From Cyclobacteriaceae bacterium (lineage in GTDB: Bacteria > Bacteroidota > Bacteroidia > Cytophagales > Cyclobacteriaceae): DNA of 64,000 bases. Where the stretch lies: the NCBI GenBank assembly GCA_019638275.1, contig JAHBUC010000018.1, positions 1-64,000 on the forward strand. The letters run 5' to 3'. The notes under the pieces were generated by a model. It saw only the letters and a list, made by a program, of their open reading frames with translations, did not search any database and had not been told where the DNA came from. Shown in pieces: positions 8,913 to 17,067 of the stretch; position 1 is the first letter of the stretch, and every line of letters begins with the position of its first letter. Both the position numbers and the translations under genes were made by a program.

Positions 8913-9407
8913 ATGAAGGGCATTAAGCTTATTTTGTTGATTCTGGCGCTGGCGTTGCCCGTGCTGATTTTTGTTTTCCTGAAGTTTTTTGGAAAGAATG
9001 AGTTTAATGTAGAGCCCTTATTTGCTGAAGGGCCACCTGCAGTAAGCGGTTGTCCGGAATCACCTCCGAGCCAGTATTACCTCTTAACCGAATTATTGAC
9101 TGGCTCAGGCTGGTCAACTGCTGATAGTTTAACATTGATCATGGTTGGGATAGATCGGCAGCGTAATACTTTTGAAGAGCGCCTTCGGGGGGATTTTACA
9201 GCCACTGAAATTAAGATAGCTTATATTTCAGGAGTTACGGCTGATAGCCTGCAGCAATTACGCACGTGTTATTTCTTTATGAACGAACCTTATAATCTGT
9301 TGCTTGTTGATAAGCAAAGAAGAATCCGGGGTATCTATCAGGCTGAAAACCGGGAAGAAATTGATCGGCTACTGGTTGAGGCCAGAATTATCCTAAAGAA
9401 ATATTGA
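8913..9407 (+). CDS. Divergent SCO-family-like membrane-anchored protein without copper ligands
   Basis: A 164-residue protein with an N-terminal membrane anchor (residues 3-23) followed by FFGKNEFNVEPLF, a phrase typical of Bacteroidota SCO1/SenC proteins. The C-terminus (NLLLVDKQRRIRGIY, then an EEIDRLL helix) also matches the end of the SCO thioredoxin fold. The copper-binding CxxxC and distal His of SCO proteins are absent: the only Cys are Cys47 (SGCPES) and the one in LRTCYFF. The position, between oxidase and DUF420 genes, is where a SCO gene normally sits. I infer a degenerate SCO relative. A GTG at 8901 would add four residues; ATG 8913 is preferred. Confidence 0.6.
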   Translation: MKGIKLILLILALALPVLIFVFLKFFGKNEFNVEPLFAEGPPAVSGCPESPPSQYYLLTELLTGSGWSTADSLTLIMVGIDRQRNTFEERLRGDFTATEIKIAYISGVTADSLQQLRTCYFFMNEPYNLLLVDKQRRIRGIYQAENREEIDRLLVEARIILKKY

Positions 9408-9925
9408 TGGCACAGCAAGAACCCTATCGCAAACTCATCATTGTCGTATCGATAATCATACCTGTTGTGGTAGCCGTATTGTTCAGGGTAAAAATCGATG
9501 GATATGACCTCACCTTTTTGCCTCCCATTTATGCCTCTATTAATGGTCTTACGGCTATCCTGCTTGTGGTGGCGGTGTGGGCCATTAAAAATGGAAAACG
9601 AACCCTTCATGAACAACTAATGAAAACTTGCCTGGGGTTATCGGGCGCATTTTTGGTTATGTATGTCCTGTATCACATGACCAGCGATTCAACCCCATAT
9701 GGTGGGGAAGGAGCAATACGGTATGTGTATTTTTTTATCCTGATCACGCACATTTTACTCTCAGTAATTGTTATTCCGGTGGTATTGTTTACCCTGGGAC
9801 GAGCCTTGGCGGGGAACTTTGAAAAACACAAGGCTTTGGCCCGGTACACGTTTCCGTTGTGGTTATATGTAGCTGTAACGGGCGTCATTGTATATTTGAT
9901 GATCAGTCCATACTACCCTTCATGA
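9407..9925 (+). CDS. DUF420 family membrane protein (CtaM-like)
   Basis: A 172-residue protein with about five hydrophobic helices, matching the DUF420/YozB/CtaM group; CtaM of Firmicutes is needed for maturation of heme A-containing oxidases. The conserved loop VLYHMTSDSTPYGGEG is visible. ATG 9407 overlaps the preceding TGA by one base. The next gene starts on its stop codon (ATGA), so expression is probably coupled. A role in oxidase assembly is inferred from family and context. Confidence 0.85.
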   Translation: MAQQEPYRKLIIVVSIIIPVVVAVLFRVKIDGYDLTFLPPIYASINGLTAILLVVAVWAIKNGKRTLHEQLMKTCLGLSGAFLVMYVLYHMTSDSTPYGGEGAIRYVYFFILITHILLSVIVIPVVLFTLGRALAGNFEKHKALARYTFPLWLYVAVTGVIVYLMISPYYPS

Positions 9926-10173
9926 TGAAGCGATTTATTTTAGCGCTGGTGTTTTTCCTGGTTGGTACTGCAACATGGGCACAATGTGCCATGTGCCGTA
10001 CCCAGTTGGAAGTAAATGTGAGTAGCGGTGATGTGGGTATAGCAGCCGGTTTGAATACCGGTATTCTGTATCTATTAAGTTTGCCTTACCTCGCCATTAT
10101 GGTGTTGGGATATGTATGGTATAAGCACAGTAGGAATGCCAGAAAGTTACAGCAAGGCCCTGCTGCAGGGTAA
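9922..10173 (+). CDS. Small exported membrane protein with a CxxC after the signal sequence
   Basis: An 83-residue protein: a signal sequence ending around TWAQ, then CAMCRTQLEVN, a short soluble stretch and one transmembrane helix (about 50-70) with a basic tail. The AQCAMCR phrase just after the cleavage point is typical of small proteins found beside DUF420 in Bacteroidota oxidase loci. The two Cys could bind copper or form a disulfide on the periplasmic face; this is inference. Two in-frame ATGs (9922 and 9925) both overlap the preceding stop. Confidence 0.7.
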   Translation: MMKRFILALVFFLVGTATWAQCAMCRTQLEVNVSSGDVGIAAGLNTGILYLLSLPYLAIMVLGYVWYKHSRNARKLQQGPAAG

Positions 10174-10513
10174 ATGTCCGCAATGCCGCAAAGGCAATAT
10201 GTTTACGTATTCTCCTGCAAATCTCAGTCGGTTTATGGTGATGAACGAAACCTGTCCGCATTGTGGTGTGAGGCTTGAGCCTGAACCCGGATTTTACCAG
10301 GGAGCCATGTATGTGGGTTACGGTATAACTGTGGCGTGTATTGCTGTAATTGGTGTTTTATTATACCTGTTGTGGGATCCATCCGAATGGACGTATGTTG
10401 GAATCTCTATAGCGGTGATGCTACTGATTGCCCCACTCAATTACCGATACTCCCGGATCATTTACCTCTATTTGTTTGGCGGAATCAAATACGATTCCCG
10501 TTACCGCGATTAG
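10136..10513 (+). CDS. DUF983 family zinc-ribbon membrane protein
   Basis: A 125-residue protein with two N-terminal Cys pairs (GKCPQCRKG and TCPHCGV), predicted to form a zinc ribbon, followed by two transmembrane helices. This is the DUF983 pattern, often seen beside oxidase genes. I start it at ATG 10136, which matches the usual MPESYSKALLQGKCP beginning and overlaps the upstream gene by 38 nt; an upstream ATG at 10112 would add eight atypical residues. Function unknown. Confidence 0.8.
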   Translation: MPESYSKALLQGKCPQCRKGNMFTYSPANLSRFMVMNETCPHCGVRLEPEPGFYQGAMYVGYGITVACIAVIGVLLYLLWDPSEWTYVGISIAVMLLIAPLNYRYSRIIYLYLFGGIKYDSRYRD

Positions 10514-10535
10514 GGTTATTTCTTAACTTTATCGG

Positions 10536-13500
10536 ATGCTGCATCTGTTAAAGTATAAAACCACGACTTTTCTTTTAATAGGTGTGCTGGTGTTCATCAG
10601 CATGGGTATCGTAGTGTTATCGCTTTCCGGCAGAGAAACAGAAACTAAAAGCATTACCCCTGAAATTGCCTTGCGTATTGAACAGCACATTGAACAACTC
10701 GATAAGCTGAACCATACCTGGAAGGAACAATGGAGCAACGGACCTGTTGTAGAACTTGTTCCGGTGGGTATTACCGATTTTTGTATTCTGGCCGATCAGG
10801 AGTTTATTCAATGGACAGGTAACCGGTTTCTTCCTCCGGCACGGTTTTCACAGGGTGATTTCGTTCTCCGCCACTTGCGTACTTCCGCAGGTGATTTTCT
10901 TATCAAGAAATGGGCATGGACGGAGCATGCTTCATTGTTGGCGATTATCCCACTATACGTACACTACCCTATTCAAAATGAATACCTGCAACCGTGGTGG
11001 AATGAATCGGTATTCGGAAAGTATCAGGTAACCCTGTATGACCCAAATACGGCCAATGGCGAGCCTGTAACGCTGAACGATAAGGCACTTTTTCGTTGTG
11101 CGCTTGTCGAGGGAGCCGAAATGAATTCAAACCTGCGGATGACGGGAGTTGTGCTGATGCTGCTTGCTATGGTAGCATTTGTTGCCTTGTTGGTTCAGGT
11201 GTACGTGAATGTGTTCAAAAGATCGGGCAGTGGCCTGCTATTCATGGCATCGGGTATTGTATTGCTTCGGGTAGTGATGGTTGTGGGGAGGTTTCCCAGC
11301 CGGTTTATTGACTCTGATGTATTTGATGCAAAGTTTTTTGCTTCATCTGAGCTCAATCCTTCATTGGGCGACCTTGTGCTAAACGCAGTTTCAGTAGCTG
11401 TACTGTGCTTCATACTTATGCTGTATGCACAGCATGTGAAGCGTAAATTGCTCTACCTGAACTTATCGGGTATTAGCTTATTGATGTTGATTTTTGCTCC
11501 GGTGGCAATTCTGTTTGGGGCATTGTTTCCCTATATCGTTATTCAAACCATCTATAATAATTCAGCCATAACGCTGAATATCTCAGAATCGATATCATTT
11601 GATTTATTGCGGATACTTTCTTTTCTGGCTGTCATCCTATCCTGGATAAGTGCGTTTATTTTCATTCAATTGTTCGTGCGCTTGTTTTTGCTGGAGAAAA
11701 AACCAACGCGGTTGATGATAGGCGGAGGTATTGGCTTGTTGCTTTTTGTATTAATCAACGAGGCATCGGGGCAGGATTATTTTTATGTATTGCTGTTATC
11801 AATTCTCTATGTAGGGGTGATTATCTATTTCAGATTGTATCAGAGTTTGAAGCCTTTCCGGTATCAATCGTTCACGTATTTTTTTGTGGCCCTTGGTTTC
11901 TTCTCAACCACCAGCCTGGTAGCTGTTCATCATTTTAATATTACAGAAAAGGCACAGCAACAATTTCGGTTTGCCAATTCATTTCTGATAGAGCGTGATG
12001 ACTTTGGTGAGTTTTTACTGGCTGAAGCGATGGAGAAGATAGCGGGTGATTTTTTTATTCAGTCGAGGTTGTCGGGTTTATTTACAAATCGCGAGGCCGT
12101 GCGACAAAAAGTGCGACAGGTGTTCATTCCGGGTTATTTTAATAAGTACAACGTAGGCATTTATTTGTATGGCGCAAATGGTGAGTCGTTGGATGATAAC
12201 CGGGCACAAAGTTTTTCTGCACTACTGACTGAATTTGATCGGGAAGCTTTGCGTACCTCATATGAGGGTATTTATTTCATTAACCGCCCTGATAATGAAT
12301 CAGCCAGAAAATACCTGGCTGTTATTCCTGTAAAGCGAAATGAACTGAGTGCGGGGTATATCGTACTGGAATTATTATTAAAGCGGATCATCCCGAACAG
12401 CGTATACCCGGAACTGCTGGTAGATAACCGGTTTCAGGAAATGTTTCGTGCCCAGGATTTTAGTTACGGCATTTGGAACAATGACGAAATTCAGGTTCAG
12501 TCGGGTGAGTTTAATTACCGGTCGGGCTTTGCTTCATTACTCAATCAACAGGCTTTATACAAGGAGGGCATTGTGCAATCCGGATTTTTACATACGGCTA
12601 CACGTGATGCAACCGGGCGCAGTGTGGTCGTATCATCAACCACGCCTCCCGTTATTTATCGAATAGCCGATTTTTCTTTTCTGATTATTCTCGGCCTTTT
12701 TGTGTTGCTTATTTTGCTTGCCATTATTGGCCTTGTCGACTATCTGCGTGATGAAAGACCTTTATTGGCTACCCGTATTCAGCTCATATTAAACCTGGCG
12801 TTTTTCATTCCGTTGATTGCGGTAAGTGTTATTACTTTGGGATTAACAGCGCGCTCCAATCAACAGCAACTAAGTGCCGAGTATGAAGTTAAGTCCCGAA
12901 ATTTTTCAGCAGAAGTCGGTAATCTTTTTCTTGAAAATGAGCAATCGGGTGAAGCTACTACGGAGCAGAATTTTATTCAACTTTCAAAACTGGCCAGCCT
13001 GGATGCAAATCTGTTTACTGCCGATGGACGAATGAGGTTCACCACCCAGTCGCTCGTGTTTGAAAATCAGTTGCTTACCCCGTATATCAATCCTTTGGCA
13101 TTAAAGCGTATCCGACAAGGTGAGCGCGTTTTTACCATGGATGAGCAGGTTGGATCGTTGCAATATTTCGTGGCTTACTCGGCCTTGTATTCTCCATTTG
13201 ATGGTTCTTTGATCGGTGTAATAGGCATACCGTTTTATCAGTCTGCTTATCTGTTGGAACGAATGCAGGTAACGGTGTTGGCCAACATCCTTTCAATTTT
13301 TACAGCTATTTTCATCGTGCTGGTTATTATATCGTATTGGGTTTCGCGATGGTTGACGTTTCCGCTACGTATGATAACCCAAAAGCTTGGAAGAATTTCC
13401 CTTACCCAATCCAATCAACCTATGGAATGGTCATCGGATGATGAAATTGGTATTATGGTTCGGGAGTACAATCAAATGCTGGCCAGCCTGAGCGACAGTA

Positions 13501-14183
13501 AGCAGGAATTGGAGAAGAACCAGCGTGAACGTGCCTGGCGGGAGATAGCCCAACAAGTGGCACACGAAATCAAGAACCCATTAACGCCCATGAAACTCAT
13601 GCTGCAACAGGCAGAGCGAATTCAGGAAACAGACCCCAAGATGGCGGAGAAGATTAAGCGAACGATCGCCTCGCTGCTGTCGCAGGTGGATACATTGGAT
13701 GGAATCGCCTCATCGTTTAGTACCTTTGCTAAAATGCCTGAGCCGGTTATGCGGAGAGTGGAGTTGGTGGAACTGGTTCGGAGTGTTATTCAACTACATG
13801 CCGCTACAACTCCGATTGCATTTAAGACCGGGGTGGAGTCTGCCTGGATTATGGCTGACCAGCAATTGCTACAGCGGATCATATCCAATGTATTATTGAA
13901 TAGTTTACAAGCAAGAAAAGAGCATGTTGATCTGCAGGTAATGGTGGAGATTCAAAAAGTGGAGAATCGTATTGTGTTGTCTGTAACTGATAATGGTACC
14001 GGAATCGATAAACAACTTCAGGATAAAATATTTTTACCGCATTTCAGTACAAAAAAATCGGGTTCCGGCTTGGGGCTTGCCATTGCCAAGCAAGGCATCG
14101 AACAGATGGGGGGCAGCATTTATTTTGAATCATCATTAGGAAGTGGCACGGTGTTTTATATTGAATTACCCATTAATGAATAG
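10536..14183 (+). CDS. Large multi-pass sensor histidine kinase (NtrY-like)
   Basis: A 1215-residue membrane histidine kinase, much longer than a typical NtrY (about 750). One N-terminal helix and an extracytoplasmic stretch precede about seven helices (to about residue 470), a second extracytoplasmic region (480-700), two further helices, a third sensor region (790-910), a last helix and a HAMP-like linker (about 915-985). The kinase core has the H-box VAHEIKNPLTPMK with phospho-His1010, the N-box NVLLNSLQ, and G-boxes DNGTGID and GSGLGLAIAKQG. No response regulator is adjacent, so it is an orphan here. It starts 22 nt after DUF983 and may share that transcript. Confidence 0.9.
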   Translation: MLHLLKYKTTTFLLIGVLVFISMGIVVLSLSGRETETKSITPEIALRIEQHIEQLDKLNHTWKEQWSNGPVVELVPVGITDFCILADQEFIQWTGNRFLPPARFSQGDFVLRHLRTSAGDFLIKKWAWTEHASLLAIIPLYVHYPIQNEYLQPWWNESVFGKYQVTLYDPNTANGEPVTLNDKALFRCALVEGAEMNSNLRMTGVVLMLLAMVAFVALLVQVYVNVFKRSGSGLLFMASGIVLLRVVMVVGRFPSRFIDSDVFDAKFFASSELNPSLGDLVLNAVSVAVLCFILMLYAQHVKRKLLYLNLSGISLLMLIFAPVAILFGALFPYIVIQTIYNNSAITLNISESISFDLLRILSFLAVILSWISAFIFIQLFVRLFLLEKKPTRLMIGGGIGLLLFVLINEASGQDYFYVLLLSILYVGVIIYFRLYQSLKPFRYQSFTYFFVALGFFSTTSLVAVHHFNITEKAQQQFRFANSFLIERDDFGEFLLAEAMEKIAGDFFIQSRLSGLFTNREAVRQKVRQVFIPGYFNKYNVGIYLYGANGESLDDNRAQSFSALLTEFDREALRTSYEGIYFINRPDNESARKYLAVIPVKRNELSAGYIVLELLLKRIIPNSVYPELLVDNRFQEMFRAQDFSYGIWNNDEIQVQSGEFNYRSGFASLLNQQALYKEGIVQSGFLHTATRDATGRSVVVSSTTPPVIYRIADFSFLIILGLFVLLILLAIIGLVDYLRDERPLLATRIQLILNLAFFIPLIAVSVITLGLTARSNQQQLSAEYEVKSRNFSAEVGNLFLENEQSGEATTEQNFIQLSKLASLDANLFTADGRMRFTTQSLVFENQLLTPYINPLALKRIRQGERVFTMDEQVGSLQYFVAYSALYSPFDGSLIGVIGIPFYQSAYLLERMQVTVLANILSIFTAIFIVLVIISYWVSRWLTFPLRMITQKLGRISLTQSNQPMEWSSDDEIGIMVREYNQMLASLSDSKQELEKNQRERAWREIAQQVAHEIKNPLTPMKLMLQQAERIQETDPKMAEKIKRTIASLLSQVDTLDGIASSFSTFAKMPEPVMRRVELVELVRSVIQLHAATTPIAFKTGVESAWIMADQQLLQRIISNVLLNSLQARKEHVDLQVMVEIQKVENRIVLSVTDNGTGIDKQLQDKIFLPHFSTKKSGSGLGLAIAKQGIEQMGGSIYFESSLGSGTVFYIELPINE

Positions 14184-14186
14184 CAT

Positions 14187-14723
14187 ATGAAATTGTTGAT
14201 ACTCATTTCGGCATGTGTGATTTTACTGGCAACAGATGTAACGGCACAAGAGCGTATTTTTCCTGTCATCCCTGGTTATGGCGGAATTTTTGATATTCCT
14301 GATGCTGTGGAAAAACCCGATCCATCACTGGAGTACAAAATTGTGATTGACCTGGCCGGTGGAAGTGCTGATCCGGCTGAACTTAATTTTGGGCTGAATA
14401 ATATTGCCCGCATGATTAACCTACACGCTTCGGCTGGTGTGCCTAAAGAAAAAATTCAGGTTGTGGTGGCCATTCACAACGAAGCCGCCTACACGATTTT
14501 ATCCAATATGGCCTATCGGCAAAAATATAAGGTTGATAACCCAAACTTGGGTTTGTATAAAGAACTTCAGGAAGCAGGAGTTAAGCTGTTTGTTTGCGGA
14601 CAGTCATTGATTGCCAGAAGTATTGAGCGCAATACGATAACACCTGAGGTACAGATTGCAACCTCTATGCTTACGGTACTTTCTACGCACCAACTAAAGG
14701 GATATGCCTGGTTTAAATTTTAA
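14187..14723 (+). CDS. Exported DsrE/DsrF-like family protein
   Basis: A 178-residue protein with a cleavable signal peptide (residues 1-20, ending VTAQ) and a DsrE-like fold: KIVIDLAGGS, then NLHASAGVP, VVVAIHNEAAY and VKLFVCGQSL. The Cys in LFVCGQS is the usual reactive position in the family. Most DsrE proteins are cytoplasmic sulfur carriers, but periplasmic members occur in Bacteroidota. It begins 3 nt after the kinase gene and probably shares its transcript. Its last 4 nt overlap the end of the convergent ABC ATPase gene. Role unknown. Confidence 0.75.
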   Translation: MKLLILISACVILLATDVTAQERIFPVIPGYGGIFDIPDAVEKPDPSLEYKIVIDLAGGSADPAELNFGLNNIARMINLHASAGVPKEKIQVVVAIHNEAAYTILSNMAYRQKYKVDNPNLGLYKELQEAGVKLFVCGQSLIARSIERNTITPEVQIATSMLTVLSTHQLKGYAWFKF

Positions 14724-15481
14724 TGACCTGCGTTTTTATCGCGCATGGCGATCATCACCTTGTTGGCAAAAACGAAATCATCAAGTTCTTTCACGCCTGA
14801 GTGAGTAATGTCACTCTTTCCGCCTTCCCATAGTTTTTCGCCCTGGTAAATAAACATGATGTTATCGCCAATACCCATTACCGAATTCATGTCGTGCGTT
14901 ACAACAATGGTGGTTGTATCGTAATCGGATGTAATGGATTGGATGAGTTCGTCAATTAAAATAGAGGTTTGAGGATCAAGACCGGAGTTCGGTTCATCAC
15001 AAAACAGGTATTTTGGGTTATTGACAATGGCTCGTGCAATACCCACACGTTTGCGCATGCCTCCGCTAAGTTCTGAAGGCATTTTTTTATTGGCATTTTG
15101 AAGTCCAACCCGGTTCAACACCAGGTTCACCCGGTCTTGCTTTTCATCACGCGGCATTACAGCCAACATATCCAGCGGAAAGCGTACATTTTCTTCAACA
15201 TTTTTGGAGTCGAACAACGCGCCTCCCTGAAAGAGCATACCAATTTCGCGCCTTACTTCAATTTTCAGACTTTTGTTTCCTTCCGTGAAATTCCTGTTAT
15301 CAAAAAAAACAAAGCCGGCATCGGGTTTAATCAACTCAACAATACATTTAAGCAGCACACTCTTGCCCGTGCCTGATGCGCCAATGATCAGGTTGGGTTT
15401 ACCTTTTTCAAATACACCACTTATTCCTTTTAGGATTTGTTTATCTGCGAATGATTTCGATATGTCTTTGATTTCGATCAT
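14720..15481 (-). CDS. mlaF: MlaF-like ABC transporter ATP-binding protein
   Basis: A 253-residue ATPase. The Walker A motif GASGTGKS is at residues 35-42, the signature is LSGGMRKRVGIARA, Walker B is YLFCDEPNSGLDP, and the H-loop is VVTHD. The MRKR-type signature and the C-terminal EGGKSDI region match the Mla/Ttg2 group, which moves phospholipids between the two membranes. It overlaps the permease gene upstream by 4 nt (ATGA), so the two are coupled. No MCE (MlaD) protein lies beside it. Confidence 0.9.
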   Translation of the reverse strand: MIEIKDISKSFADKQILKGISGVFEKGKPNLIIGASGTGKSVLLKCIVELIKPDAGFVFFDNRNFTEGNKSLKIEVRREIGMLFQGGALFDSKNVEENVRFPLDMLAVMPRDEKQDRVNLVLNRVGLQNANKKMPSELSGGMRKRVGIARAIVNNPKYLFCDEPNSGLDPQTSILIDELIQSITSDYDTTTIVVTHDMNSVMGIGDNIMFIYQGEKLWEGGKSDITHSGVKELDDFVFANKVMIAMRDKNAGH

Positions 15482-16224
15482 GCCGGAGAGAGTAGGAGTT
15501 GTGCTAAAACATAATCGGCAAGAAGTACCGCAATAACGCTGGTGGTTACCGCCTTTGTGCTGGAAATACCAACCTCAAGTGCTCCCCCGGTAGTGTAGTA
15601 TCCTTTGTATGACGAAATGGAGGCTACCAGGAATCCAAACGTCAGGGCTTTTATCAAAGCAAACGTAATGGTGAAATCATTGAACAGATACCGAATCCCA
15701 TATATGTACTCGGTGGGGGCGAGAATACCCGTAATTACCCCCACCAGGTAACCGCCTGTTAACGCGCAAACACCGGATACGATTACAAGCAAGGGGTACA
15801 TCATTATGGACGCAACAATTTTTGGAAGCACCAGGTAGTTGATGGAATTTATGCCCATCACCTCCAGTGCATCAATTTGTTCGGTAATGCGCATGGTGCC
15901 CAGGTTACCCGACATACTGGAGCCCACCTTACCTGCGTATACTATGGCCATTACCGTAGGCGCCAGCTCAAGCACGGTCATCTCACGAACTACCTGTGAT
16001 ATTACGTATTTGGGAATGTAGGGTGCCACCAGGTTAAAGGCCGTTTGCACAGTGGAAACTGCACCGATAAAGGTTGACACAAGAACGAATAGCAGGATGG
16101 AATCAATTCCAATCAGGAGGCACTCGTCAACCACAAGTTTATAGTGCGTTTTGAAGGATTCCCGGTTAACAAACAGATTGCCGAGAAATATGAAATATTT
16201 CCCGATTTCTTTCAGAAAGCCCAT
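15478..16224 (-). CDS. mlaE: MlaE-like ABC transporter permease
   Basis: A 248-residue integral membrane protein of the MlaE/DUF140 family with about five to six helices. Visible conserved parts are ELAPTVMAIVYAGKVGSS, ITEQIDALEVMGI and the end segment STKAVTTSVIAVLLADY. With MlaF it should form the inner-membrane core of a lipid transporter that maintains outer-membrane asymmetry. It is divergent from the SDR gene and shares the intergenic region that carries the dyad at 16268-16283. Confidence 0.92.
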   Translation of the reverse strand: MGFLKEIGKYFIFLGNLFVNRESFKTHYKLVVDECLLIGIDSILLFVLVSTFIGAVSTVQTAFNLVAPYIPKYVISQVVREMTVLELAPTVMAIVYAGKVGSSMSGNLGTMRITEQIDALEVMGINSINYLVLPKIVASIMMYPLLVIVSGVCALTGGYLVGVITGILAPTEYIYGIRYLFNDFTITFALIKALTFGFLVASISSYKGYYTTGGALEVGISSTKAVTTSVIAVLLADYVLAQLLLSPA

Positions 16225-16267
16225 ACGGTATTGAATGAGTAAAACAGCATTCTTGTAGTCTAATTAC

Positions 16268-16283
16268 TATCTTGCCAAAGATA
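16268..16283. promoter_or_regulatory. Divergent promoter -7 elements in a TATCTT dyad
   Basis: TATCTT (16268-16273) and AAGATA (16278-16283) form a dyad in the gap between mlaE and the SDR gene. On the minus strand TATCTTTG (16283-16276) is a perfect TAnnTTTG Bacteroidota -7 element, 52 nt upstream of mlaE. On the plus strand TATCTTGC is a near match. No clear -33 TTTG is present for either. Confidence 0.5.
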
Positions 16284-16306
16284 CCAAATATAATACTCCT
16301 ATTGAT

Positions 16307-17005
16307 ATGCGTAAACTATTGGTAATTACGGGTGGTACAAAAGGTATTGGAAGGGCTGTGATTGAAAGATTTATGGATCAGGGTTTTGATGTTGCTACCT
16401 GTGCGCGTAAGCTGAGTGATCTTGAGCAACTGAAGGATTCGCTATCTAAAAAGGGAACTGTTTATATTTTGCAAGCTGATGTTTCGCAGCGTGGGCAAGT
16501 AACTGCTTTCTGTAATTTCATCAATACCATAAACAGGCCGGTTGACGTATTGGTAAACAATGCTGGCTACTTTATCCCTGGAGAGATTTCAACCGAAGCC
16601 GAAGGGGCTCTGGAGGCGATGATGGAGGCAAACCTGTACAGTGCGTATCATGTTACACGCGGGCTACTGCCCGGCATGAAGGAAAATCGGATGGGGCATG
16701 TCTTCAATATCTGCTCCATCGCCAGCATTAAGGCCTATCCGAATGGGGGGTCATACGCCATAACCAAATTTGCCATGTTGGGCATGACCAAATGCCTTCG
16801 GGAGGAGCTTAAGCCCCACGGGATACGCGTAACGGCCGTAATGCCTGGGGCCACATTAACGGCCAGTTGGGAGGGGGTTGATTTACCCGATGAACGCTTT
16901 ATGAGCGTTGAAGATGTGGCTGATATGATTTATGCCTCGTATGCCCTTTCCAGCAGAAGTGTAGTGGAAGAACTGATTATTCGTCCGCAATTGGGCGATA
17001 TTTGA
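16307..17005 (+). CDS. Short-chain dehydrogenase/reductase
   Basis: A 232-residue classical SDR oxidoreductase. The cofactor-binding TGGTKGIGRA motif is at residues 8-17, NNAG lies in the middle, and the catalytic Ser-Tyr-Lys group is visible in SIASIKAYPNGGSYAITKFA (Tyr-x3-Lys). The Arg residues after the glycine-rich loop (CARKLSD) suggest NADP(H). Substrate unknown; family members include 3-oxoacyl-ACP reductases and sugar or sepiapterin-type reductases. No neighbouring pathway gene identifies its role. Confidence 0.88.
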   Translation: MRKLLVITGGTKGIGRAVIERFMDQGFDVATCARKLSDLEQLKDSLSKKGTVYILQADVSQRGQVTAFCNFINTINRPVDVLVNNAGYFIPGEISTEAEGALEAMMEANLYSAYHVTRGLLPGMKENRMGHVFNICSIASIKAYPNGGSYAITKFAMLGMTKCLREELKPHGIRVTAVMPGATLTASWEGVDLPDERFMSVEDVADMIYASYALSSRSVVEELIIRPQLGDI

Positions 17006-17043
17006 TTTTCCGGTATTCGAAACAAAATCCCCTGGTTTAGGGT

Positions 17044-17051
17044 TAAATTTG
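17044..17051 (+). promoter_or_regulatory. Predicted -7 promoter element for ispG
   Basis: TAAATTTG is a perfect match to the Bacteroidota TAnnTTTG -7 consensus and lies 16 nt before the GTG start of ispG. A good -33 TTTG is not seen at the usual 19-21 nt spacing. Confidence 0.5.
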
Positions 17052-17067
17052 CATTAAAATTCATTCT

